64,000 nucleotides of DNA from Silene conica. Its lineage: Eukaryota > Streptophyta > Magnoliopsida > Caryophyllales > Caryophyllaceae. Below the pieces are notes generated by a model. That model ran no database searches, had not been told where the DNA came from, and saw nothing but the letters and a program-made list of their open reading frames with translations. Below, in pieces: positions 20,758 to 32,030 of this stretch. The stretch covers positions 27,561,568 through 27,625,567 of the forward strand of contig CM055319.2 in the NCBI GenBank assembly GCA_029255685.2. Direction: 5' to 3'. Each line of letters starts with the position of its first letter. The stretch's first letter is position 1. The translations under genes were made by a program, and so were the position numbers.

Positions 20758-21913
20758 TGTTGGAGTAAGTGTCCTCGACAATAATGTGATCACGTCAATT
20801 ATATTAATTATATTGACAAATCTCTAGAAAAGAATATTCATGGGATGATTCTTATCATAAGTCAACTGGTCAACATTAATCGGTAATGATTGGCTTGCTA
20901 GAGTTTGACATTACTGTCGTAATGACGGTGGTGACCAGTTGATCCCTTTAGGTCACACCTTTAGGACAGCTATCTCAATATTAAATGTAACAACTGTATA
21001 TTGATACGAGTTGATACATTTCTAGATTGTGAAGAAAAGAGGAGATAATTTATAATTAAGATTGTAAATTATATTAGTGATCGAAATGTCATCACTATCA
21101 ATTATTTGTTTAATGAAACATAATAATTAAAATGAATGAATCCATTAAACTACAATTGTTGTAGTTATAGAATGCGATTAAATAATTATATGAAATTATT
21201 TAATTAACAAATTTACGATGAAAAGGTTTAAAATGTTAAACTACGTAAATAATATAATCCTAATGTTAAGTCACGGATGGGATCCGTTTTGGTCTTAGTG
21301 ACCGTGTGATATGTCACACTTAGACCTACACATTTTACATATTAACATTATGTAATAGGAACATTAGGATGACATGCATTTAAGACAATGGAGCATGCTT
21401 GAGACATTTGAGAGGATTGAGAGCAACCCCATTGGGCACTCTCACCTCACTCTCGGCCGAAGCAAAAGGAGCAACAAAAGAGAGATTTGGTTGCTCACAA
21501 CATTCATTCAATCACTAATTAGGGTTTGTTTTTGAGAGAGAAAAACATAAGAAAAGAAAGAAAAATAATTCCTTCTTGCATAACCCTAGCCGTGTGCCTC
21601 TAACAATCTAGTGAGCTTGTGTGTTGGTTCTAGCAAAACAATATACAAACATTGAGAGTTAGTGTGTCTTGGTGTTCATCTTTTGGAGGCCATCATCTCT
21701 TTGAAGGTTCAAGGAGGATCATCCACACATTAAGCTCAAGAACAAGTGAAGAAGGTGACTTCACTTGTGCCCTTATTTTGCCGAGATATCCAATGTAAGG
21801 GAGCTCATTCTTACTCCTTAAATCTCATCATAATCTCTAGTTAAGCATGCTAAAGATCTATAATTTATATGATAAAATAAAACTAGTATGACTATAGGTA
21901 TACGAACCTTGCA
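20758..21913 (+). repeat. 3' LTR of copia 1
   Basis: The 1156-bp copy appears identical to the 5' LTR over its whole length and ends in GCA before the TSD ATTAG. Confidence 0.96.
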
Positions 21914-23147
21914 ATTAGTTCCTAGGTCTCACAATTATTGGGTGTTAACAATAAGGGTGATTCCTAAATCTTAGGTCACATACCTTTCAGTCTTAAGTAA
22001 CCTAGCCGTCCTAAGGTGTAAACCAATGCCCTTCCCGTATCTCTGAATCTTGGGTAGGTCATTACTAACGTCCTACAAGTCTCCTTTCAGTCTCATTGTA
22101 GGATATTATAGTCAACAAGGAAAGACGAAACAAGATTCATGCGCGAGTGGGTCGACCGACCAGCTACTCTGGTCGGCCGACCACCGCCTTGGTCGACCGA
22201 CCCACTATTTGAGTCGGCCGACCACGGCTCTGCTACAAGTCGGTCTCGGAATCTATACTACCTACGCATATTCATCCCCTACATCCTAACATATGAAATT
22301 TAGCTATGCATGGTAATTAAAACGATAATAAAGATGGGAATAAACATGGTAAACATAGTAAATAAGCTAAACATGCGAGATTCAATAAAGCTTGAGAATT
22401 CTATCGTAATTGAATGCAATAGTAATAAGAACAATAATAAAGTTAGATTAAAAGAGTAATTACCAAAGTCGGAATTAGGGCAGAAAGGAACAAACTTTAT
22501 TGAATGCTTGCGAATTATTGAAAGATTACAAAACTGAAGCTGGAATAAAACTAGATTGTAACTTCTTCTAAATAAAACTGGATCGAAAACTGAATCTAAA
22601 ACTCTGAATTATAAAACTTGATATTAAAACCGAATGCCAAACCCTAATTACAAGATTAGCTTATATAGGGTAGAAAATTAGAGTTTTCTAAAGGCTTCAC
22701 ACTTCTAAACTATTTCCGAAAACTCTTTCTGGGCTTCGCGGAGGTCGGTCGACCACTTTGGTGGGTCGGTCGACCTCTTTTACGGGCTTAAGCAAATTCG
22801 GGGCTTTCTTCAAGATTACGGACTTCATGAAAATTAGGCCTGGTCGGCCGACCCATATAGTAGGTCGGTCGACCGTATCCGCATGGAAAAATCTCCGGTT
22901 TTCTTCTCGCTTTGACTCTTGGCACTTAAATAAAGACTCCAGTTGACTTTCCTTTATTCCTTAATTATGCAAAAGACTCGAGGACATGAATTTGGTGCTA
23001 AATCGTCCCTTTTCCGCATAAATCTGCAAAAGTGCATAAAAATACGAAAGTACATGATTGTTGGGAAATAAGGGCTAAAACATAGTAAATGAGCGACCAA
23101 ATGCGTGTAAAATTAGATGAAAAACATCATAAAATAGACACGCATCA

Positions 23148-23235
23148 AGGCCCATTAACTCCGCACCGATCACAAGGCCCATTAACTCCGCACCGATCAC
23201 AAGGCCCATTAACTCCGCACCGATCACAACGCCCA
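23148..23235 (-). repeat. 27-bp minisatellite, right part
   Basis: Three more units of the same repeat follow the right TSD (AGGCC, 23148-23152) of E2. Confidence 0.9.
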
Positions 23236-23990
23236 TATCTCATCACCTCATATCGTATCGCGGAATATATAATCAAATATCATAATATACCAATCAAGTA
23301 TTAATATAAATTAAAGTAATTAAATAACACAATATTCCAAATCATATGATAATGTAGAATAATCATGCTTAACATCAAACAACCAAGTAATCATCATTAT
23401 ATGCGCAGTAATTCCCCTACCTCGATTTGCAGAACGATAACCGAACAGCTGCCAGAAATATTCCTCTTCGAGCTCGGTTCCTATAAATAGTACTTACTAT
23501 CAAATTCTATTCGTACCACCAACCACCACTAAATGCTTACTTGATCAAGTTCATAACCATTTACTTGTCACAAACAGTAATTATACATATCAATTAACAT
23601 TAACTCATTATTCACATGAGTCATCATTAGCCAATTATAAACTTACTAAAATAGGCTTACTTCATATGTCGACTTACTAAGTATAGCAAGAATTCAAATA
23701 ACCAAATATAACATATGACCATACAATTATAAGTTCATAATAATAACATTACAACATTAAGGTTAAACAAGCCTTACTAATAGTATTAATAATATCCTTA
23801 TCATTATTTGTTATCCATATAACAATCCAATGGTAAAACATTGCTAGTAATATTACCATACAATAACCATTAACATACTACCAATGACAATATTCAATAC
23901 TCATAACAATTACTAAACTTTAATAAACAACATACTCAAATCACAAAACCAACAATAATAAGAATATAAGATTAACAACAACATATAATT

Positions 23991-23991
<1 letters not shown>

Positions 23992-24031
<40 letters not shown>
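23992..24031 (+). repeat. (AAT)n microsatellite
   Basis: About 13 AAT units lie just before the CCACC-rich core of the solo LTR 6068-25326, mirroring the arrangement in the related LTRs. Confidence 0.95.
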
Positions 24032-24032
<1 letters not shown>

Positions 24033-25811
24033 CAACCAAACACGTTTACGCAAACAGCCCAATAGCGAGAACATGCCCCCACGACTTCAGCCTTTGACAG
24101 CCCTAAAACACGCCCCATCGACCACCTTACGCCGCCTAGACCACCACCTAACGACCGTGGCTGCCATCACCACACCATGGACCACCCATTGACACCAACC
24201 TCCTCCCTTCACTCGTCCCCACCGGACCTCGACACTAGCTACAAACACCCGTGGTCACAACCCCAAATTCCGAACTCACTAATGACACCATACCAAAACA
24301 CCCCGACTAACACCAGCAGCAGCCTCCGCCTTCTCCAATGGCACCACCAGGATCACCCCTGAGCCTCGGTGGTTCCATGGGAGGAAGCAGTGGAGGTCGA
24401 CACAACAGCCACCACCCAAACAGTCGCCTTGAAACCCAGCAACCCACAACCCCTGTTTCCCTCTGTTTTGACACAAAACCGACAAGCAAAACGACACTCC
24501 CCTTAACACTGCTATAAGACACAGAAACCGACCATGAAAACCACCACGCCCACAACCTGACTACCACCTTACAAAGTACTCTAACGCTCATCACGATTTT
24601 AATTAGAATAAAGGTCGAAACACAGTGCAAAGTTTCACGTTCAGGGACTCTGTTATGAAAACGAAAGCAAAACAGCCGACACACACTACCAAAACCACGC
24701 ATACGATGGTCCTAGGTGGTCAACGACAACCCCACTATGGTCAACATACCATTGTTATACACCCTAGACTATCATTACATAACAATCAAACATATATCTT
24801 GATTATACGAGATACAAACTGTGAAATAAGAGGAGCACAGAAACTGCGATAAACAGCGATAGCAACATACCCTTTTCCTGGCGTAAATGAACCACCGTGT
24901 AAAACCGTCCATGGTAATCCCAGATGTGGCGGCAGCAAGGTTGGGTGCTTATGTCAGACGTTCATTAGGTTAGGGGTAGGGTTTGGGTTGAGTTTTTATG
25001 TGACGGCATAGGCATTTGTGAGGTGTTTGTGTTATTGTGTGGTCTGTCGAGTTGGGCTTCTATATTGCACGCACTTCAAGGCCCAATCCCGTTACTCACG
25101 ACACGATATATTAATAATACTCATATACGATACTTCACTTATAACACATAAAGTATAACAACATTATTCGATACTTTAATTATCGAATATCACCTTCCAA
25201 ATAACTATCCAAAACGTCAACATAATAAAACGCTTATTCGATTATTAATTATCGAATATAAATGCCCAGAAAATATCAGCACGCTAATATAATAAATAAT
25301 ATTAAGGTAAAATACGGAGTATTACACAGCCGGTCCACTACCGGCGGGTGGCTGACCGACTCCCTGTACCTGTATGTTGAAGAAAAGAAGAGAAAAGTCA
25401 GGCCTTGGATTTCGAACTCTAAGCCGGTGACGACCGGCAGCCGGCCGGTCGGCTGAGAATCAAGACCAATGGAAGAAAAAGAAGGAAAAAATTCTAAGCC
25501 GGTGACCGACCGACAGCCGGCGGGTCGGCTGAGAATCAAGACCAATTTAGTTTGATCTTAGTGTAATCTTTAGCTTACTTTGGGTATTTGGGTTGTAATT
25601 TGAAGACATTTGAAAGAATTCTTCATCTTGTTATCCAAGTTCATTCCTTTTTCATAGTTAATGGTATAATCTTCTTCATCTTTACTTTGTCTTGGCATTT
25701 CCTTTAAGTTTTGCCTATTTAATTGTTTACTCTTACTTATTCCACCATGTTTAGCATTAATTCCTGATTTGTTTACATGTCCTCTTTAGTTATGTGTGAG
25801 TAGTCCATTTC

Positions 25812-25903
25812 TAGGGTTAGGGGTGTGCTTGGGTGGTTGGTGTTGATGATTATTGCTTAGGGTTAGGGGTGTGCTTGGGTGGTTGGTGTTGATGATTATT
25901 GCT
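25812..25903 (+). repeat. 46-bp tandem duplication in the E1 LTR
   Basis: Two adjacent copies (25812-25857 and 25858-25903) begin TAGGGTTAGGGGTGTGC and appear identical, followed by the start of a third. The TTAGGG-like start is chance resemblance to a telomere repeat. Confidence 0.93.
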
Positions 25904-26178
25904 TAGGGTTAGGGTTTGGTCTCCATCTTTGTTAGGTTTTCATTATATGCTTGCTATATGTTTGATGAAGTGCCTCAACGACGGTTGGGCATGATTCTTG
26001 TTGTTGTTTGTCTTTGACGATAGTCTAGGGTTCTCATGAGCATGTATGCATAGGCGAGTCTAATCGAAGGACGCGACAAACCTAGACCTAGCTTAGAAGA
26101 GACCTCCTACCCTTTGCATGTTTGACATCGACCTACCCTAGTAACCCCCGACACCCTAGTTGTTTTTATCATCGATTT

Positions 26179-27334
26179 TGTAACACCCCCATTTATTTAA
26201 GAGCCTTTAGCAAGACATTCTCAAATAAATAGAGTTGTTACCATCTCGGCATGTCCGAGGTAGTGTATAACAAAGTAAAACAACCAAGGTACTTTATATA
26301 AAACTGATAAAATTTAAACTTTTGTTATTACAAATACTGCTCAGCGGAAAAGAAAATACAACTGATGACTCTCTAGATGTGATATAATTCTAAGTCGGTC
26401 CAAAGTCTGCATCTCACATTCCTGCCCCAGCTCCTAGCTCATCTGTCTCTTTCCTGTAAAGCCTACTCCTTATTCCGGATCATCGTAGGTGCACACGAAT
26501 ACACTGTCAACCTCGCGGTTGAGTAGGATAACACGAAAATCAAATGCAACAAATAATGATATGCAATGCCATGATATGCTCGAGCTCAATCTCAATCTCA
26601 TTCTCAAACCCTTGCACCAAGCCATACCGAACCTCCCGGCAGACTATAATCGGTCGTCACCGAACACCAGCTCAACAGCTGATAAGACACCAGGCCTGGT
26701 CTGCAGAACCACCCTGGGCTTTATATTTGATCAACATCTGACCCACAACTATCTCAATTCCAATGCACATGCATGCTCATGAATGCAATACCAATAAAAC
26801 TAACCATATAATATCATGCTCATACAAATCATACTTGCATCTATACATGCAATAACCTCATACAATCACAACCATTCATAAAACATGGTAACAGTGTATC
26901 CTACCTGGATAGCAATATAGTCCAATAGCAAGCCAGCAAGCAAACAGAATTATGCCACTTCAAAACCGTCACCTAATCAATATAATATACATAATTACTC
27001 ACTAATATAATTACGTAAACAATTCTTATCTGTCCACTTAAACCAAATTAATTAATTAAATTAATTAATTAATCAAAACAATTACGCCTAACGAGGTCGT
27101 ACCAAATGTTACCCAATTCAATTATCTTAATAAGTCGATTAACAAGATACCGTCACATACCCATAATATAAATAGTCAACAAATTATTTATAATAAATAC
27201 TAATAACAACTAATAGTAATATTAATACTAACAATAATAACAACAATGCTAATAACAACCCCTAACAAAATTAGTACTAGTAATAACATATATTAATAGT
27301 AATAAGAATAAATAATAGTAGTATCATAATACTA

Positions 27335-27370
<36 letters not shown>

Positions 27371-27498
27371 GTAATAATAATAGTAATAATAACATATTAC
27401 ACGGACAACAACAACATTACAACACTAATAATAATAATAATACGAATAATACTACTTATAATTAATAATAATAATAATAACTACTATTACATATAATG

Positions 27499-27577
<79 letters not shown>

Positions 27578-29228
27578 GTAATAATAATGATGAAATGCAA
27601 TAGTTGGCAGTGTACAACAAAGTCACTAACACAGGACGAATAGGAAAACAGCAACAATAATAATAATAATAATCATCATCATCATAATCATGCGATATAA
27701 CGCAACAGACTATAAACAAAGACACCTCGCGCGCCCGACTTCCTGACCACGCCACCACCGGCCAGGCCACCTATGGCCAGCGCCAATGGTCCCATCCTTT
27801 CCCTCACGCTACCACCCACAACGTACACCTCCTGTGCATCTCTCTCAGCTATTAAAACCGCCCCAAAACTCCTTCTAAAACCGCTGTGCACAACTCGATT
27901 TCTCGTTTTTCCGTCGTCATCTAGCCACCCTATATTCTCACGCCACTCTCACTAACCACCAGTCCCCACACCTCCCCTGGACGCCACCATCATCACCACC
28001 GATCCATGGTGGTTCCAGGGGTCATCACCGCGTCCCTTCGTCACCCTTTGAAACCCCACAAAACTCCGCCCTACTATACCGGTAACAAACTCTGTACCCA
28101 AACGCTAAAAAAAAAACAGAGTATACGTTGTGTTTCTCCGACGGCCGCCACACAAGACACCCACAACCACCAATTGGGCCACCCTTATACGACTGCCATA
28201 ACCGACCAGATCAACCACCCCAATCCCGAAAGTCATCGTGGTCCCTACTATGCTCTACACTCGCCTTAGCACCAACACCGAACACGTTTATTCTCCCTCT
28301 CCCACCACCCGCGTGGTGGTTCCCTGACCAGCTACACCACCCTACGACCATCCTTGCCATCCCTAGCCACGGTCTGGGTCGTGTCTCAGTCTCATGGTTC
28401 AGTAATAAAGGGATTACATAAGTATAAATAAGACCGTCACAATTAAAACAACGATGAACGAAATCTTACCCTAGTAGTCACGGTGGTTGACGATGAATAG
28501 GCTGGTGTTTGGGTTCAATCTACCTCTCGCTCCTCCTTAATCCATGGTGGCTGATAGGTGAATAGGGTTTTTCTTTAGGTGTTGCTTAGTCGATGAATGA
28601 ATAAGGTTTGTTTTGAGTTTGTCGATGGTAAGGGTTCGGGTTTGTATCTTTGGGTGAAAAGGGAATTGTGAAACACGTCTTTTACTATCAAAACCCGAGC
28701 CCGACCCTTCTACTCGGTCATACCCGAGTCCACCCTTCTCTTACTCGGTCCATCATGCATCCTAAGACACTTACATGTCTATATCTCGTTTCTAATTCGT
28801 AACTTAAAATAACGTGTACGTATAAATTATTTATACCTAATAAATTAAGTAATTTAATATTAATAATATTAATTAAATCAAGTATAAGAATATAATTTTA
28901 TTAGGAATAACATAAAAATATATAAAATTAGGATTTAAATATAATTATGACGTAAATAATAAAACAAGTATAAATGAGGAATAAATATAAAATATGAAAT
29001 ATATTTAATTAAAAATATATTAACAAAATAAGGAAAATACGAATGAAATGCCCTTTTATGAAATAATCATCAAATATAAAATGATTATGAAATACAAATT
29101 AATCGTAGAAATACGATTTATAAAATAATAACAGTTTACGTAAAAACTTTATAAATATCCCATTTGAAATACTTGTATAAAATACGGTTTGACTGCCGTT
29201 GACCGAGGCTACTATACGGGGTATCACA
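26179..29228 (-). repeat. 3' LTR of LARD 1
   Basis: It is 3050 bp, begins TGTAACACCCCCATTT on the plus strand and ends GGGGTATCACA. It contains AAT runs at 27340-27370 and 27500-27576, a CCACC-rich core at 27720-28380 and an AT-rich right third. Frames in the core (27773-28421) have no known domain. Confidence 0.93.
27500..27576 (+). repeat. (AAT)n microsatellite, about 25 units
   Basis: The run is much longer than the corresponding one in the other LTR (33345-33372), although the flanking LTR sequence is nearly identical. It is the main length difference between the two LTRs. Confidence 0.95.
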
Positions 29229-31683
29229 GTCTTCCCTCCTTAAAATGAACGTCGTCCCGAAGTTCACTACCCCGTAACGATAACAAAAATACCCCACAAG
29301 CATAAGACAAACACAAGTAGTACATATACATAAGCTCTAAAACGCGAAGTGTTACATTCTATCCCCCTTAAGAAACTTTGTCCCCAAAGTTTAACATTCG
29401 ACAGAAGTATATGACACTTAAAGAACAACAACATTGACCAAAACATAACAAACTAAAACAGCGGACTCCATGCATGGTCAATCTCAGTCAGTCAATCACA
29501 ACATACCACTTAGCCAGATCGTAACCATCAAGATTTTACAATCCTATCCTCCTTAAAAGATGGTTACGTCCCCGTAACCCAAAATCCCACATACAATGCT
29601 CAAGAAGATCACCGAAACAACAATCACAATCATCTGATAAGTTAAGTAATCTATACCAGACATCTAGCATCTGACTTTTAAGCAACAACATACTTGTCAA
29701 TTCCATGTTACGTATTAAAACGAAATCAAGGTAATTAACACCCATATACCCTTGGAAATTGTGACACCAAATTAACAAATTTACAACAATGCAGACAATC
29801 AACAAATTCATAATTCATACTTAACAATTAAAACATTTCCTATTATAAATCATATTATATACGTAGGATCATGTTTGTGCACACAAGTTTTAGAAAAGGC
29901 AGTGGGCAAAATCCAATTAATGTAATAGCATCTGCATATATAAAACTACTCTATATATAACTCACCGAAATAACTAAGATTATATTATCATATAATAAGG
30001 TTCATATTCATATCATATGAATACTGTTCATATTAACTAATGTCATATCAGAGTATTACATGGTTACATCACGTAATTCATATTTGATTAAACTTTTATA
30101 TTAAAACTTACAATTTCAACAATCAAATATCACGTAGTTTCTTCAAAAACTCATAATTAAATAACCGTTTAGCTATTTTGCGAGTAATTATAGTTTTAGA
30201 AATTATAAGGAATTAACTAATCATAGGGAAAAAAATCAAAAGAATATCTTAAGGGAGTTATTTATAAAAATTTATACAACTCGGTTGGTCCGAACAGAAA
30301 CTTTACCACAATTACACAGAAAATTGGGCAACTTACAAAAATCACTATTAAATAACGATTTGTTAAGATTCTACGTGGCTTATCATTTTGAAAACGTGGA
30401 TGAATATTATAAACATTGGAATTGGAATTATGTAAAATAAATAAATAAATAAATAAATACGTTTTAAATGGTTTCTATTGCAAAAACATGAGTCAAAACA
30501 GAACTGTGCAGTGCCAATTTGACCGATGTCCACTAAAATATTTATTTCTCGCAAAATATAACTCGTATTAACATGAAATCAAAAGTATTAGAAAGCTAAC
30601 TCAGAAGGTTATCATCATAGAATCTTCATATTCATATATGGAACACATTTCAAATGGTTGCCCGCACAAACAAGGTAACATTCTGAAAATTGATTACAAT
30701 TTTGGTTCTAAAAAAAAATTTCTTCGCATTATCACATTTAAACACAACCATTCCTTCTCTAAAACATGTTGACATATCATTTGAAGCATTGAAATCACAC
30801 TGCACCAGATTAACATGTAATTGTCATCTAGAAAACAGTAAAGATTACGAAACCGAAAATAAAATCAACTAAATAACTCAATAATCATGTATGTATAGAT
30901 AATGCATTAATTCCTACCCTCATAACAATCGATCACAACTTATATAAGTACGAAAATATATATCCTATAAATCACTAAGGTGCCACTTATTGAATACTAA
31001 TCTTATAAATAAGTTAAATGTATATAATTAGACGTAAGAATTGGCATATAATTTTCAACACATAATCATATAACATTCATGGCTTAGTGCATCTCATTCC
31101 GCATATCATTAGACATGGATTGCTAAGACAATTAGCAAAATAATAATGATCATAAATCTCAAAATCCGATCACATTGCCTAGTAAGCCAAACAGTAACTC
31201 TTGCAAAGAATAAGGCATTCAAATAAGAAGTATATACAAACTTAGAATAGCAACAAAAAAAATTATCAACAGACAAAAAACCCGTTTTGGTCTACTAGCT
31301 TTACACATAAGACTTAACTTGATTCCACATCCTGTAACAACATAGCATGGTTGACTCCACTAACCACTCCAGTCAATCATGATCATATCTCTCCTACATC
31401 TAACCTCCTAGATAGCTATAGCTTATGGTACTTCTATCATCACCTCATTACACATGTCATTATACTTTATCTCTACCTAAGGGTTCAAGGACCATATAGC
31501 CGCATGCATATCACCATACAAGTCACACTCATATTTCAACTCATGTTCAAAACTCATGTCCTTAAACTTGAAGTAATACATATCTCAATCACAGTCAATA
31601 TCAATCTCATGATTCACAATATAGATTACCAACCATATTTCACATCATATCCTACCTCATTCCTTTCCTGCGGAAATGTTAGT

Positions 31684-31806
<123 letters not shown>

Positions 31807-32016
31807 GTTGGGTCCTAACCTTTATTATATACTACCCACGCTCTACATCTCTCACGGGTGACCGGGTTAGACTGAAAGGGCCAGTGGCTTGGTTTGAGGG
31901 GGCCCCTAACTCATCCCAATCCTGGGGCTCCTAGCAGTTACTAGCCTGGGGTTCATTTTATTTGACTCTTCCTATGTTCATCATTTTTCATTTGGTTTAG
32001 GCATGAGGATCGTTCT

Positions 32017-32027
32017 CTCTGATACCA
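32017..32027 (-). other. Primer-binding site of LARD 1 (tRNA-iMet)
   Basis: The plus strand reads CTCTGATACCA, the complement of TGGTATCAGAG, three bases from the LTR start at 32031. Confidence 0.88.
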
Positions 32028-32030
32028 CTT

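Larger units (their letters stand above)
13498..21913 (+). mobile_element. Young Ty1/copia element (copia 1), TSD ATTAG
   Basis: The element of 8416 bp has LTRs of 1156 bp at each end that look identical base for base when the lines are compared, TSDs ATTAG at 13493-13497 and 21914-21918, a tRNA-iMet primer site, one long pol frame (16449-19964) and a polypurine tract. Identical LTRs point to a very recent insertion. Parts seen are a zinc knuckle, protease, integrase, reverse transcriptase and RNase H; no capsid-type Gag domain is seen in the 1.8-kb leader. Confidence 0.95.
6537..23147 (-). mobile_element. Athila/Tat-like gag-protease element E2, TSD AGGCC
   Basis: E2 lies on the minus strand between AGGCC at 6532-6536 and 23148-23152. 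Parts in element order: 5' LTR (23147 to 13134, interrupted by a copia element), primer-binding site, a leader of about 370 bp, one long gag-protease frame (12759-10144), about 2 kb of 3' non-coding sequence with symmetric motifs, polypurine tract and 3' LTR (8130-6537). No reverse transcriptase, integrase or RNase H is seen, and the space after the protease is too short for them, so it belongs to a non-autonomous class. The two LTRs differ at roughly two dozen positions by eye over 1.6 kb, which makes it older than the copia nested in it. Confidence 0.9.
13134..23147 (-). repeat. 5' LTR of E2, interrupted by copia 1
   Basis: The LTR pieces are 13134-13497 and 21919-23147, together 1593 bp, against 1594 bp for the 3' LTR. 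The copia element sits between duplicated ATTAG. Motif pairs in the right part (22150-22223, 22743-22775, 22842-22874) match those of the 3' LTR; in the last pair the second motif has GT where the 3' LTR has AT at the variable centre. Confidence 0.92.
6068..25326 (-). mobile_element. Solo LTR, Tekay/Del-like, TSD CAGCC, split by E2
   Basis: The left end is TGTAACACCCCGATTTATT and the right end is GGAGTATTACA. CAGCC flanks it at 6063-6067 and 25327-25331. Its own sequence is 6068-6536 and 23153-25326 (about 2.6 kb); the rest is the nested E2. By comparison with 26179-35024 it reads on the minus strand. It carries the 27-bp minisatellite, an (AAT)n tract at 23992-24031 and a CCACC-rich core at about 24060-24600. 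The short frames in that core have no recognisable domain. Confidence 0.88.

Noticed and set aside
25812-25920. TTAGGG-like telomere repeat
   Set aside because: Only isolated TAGGGTTAGGGG inside a 46-bp duplication; plant telomeres use TTTAGGG in long arrays.
27462-28421. Frames recurring almost unchanged at 33310-34217
   Set aside because: The two stretches are the two LTRs of one element, so the recurrence is copy identity and not protein conservation.
30363-30554. Short peptide starting MREINILVD also seen at 46575-46769
   Set aside because: Both lie in homologous internal DNA of LARD 1 and LARD 2, are short and diverge at their ends; DNA homology explains them.
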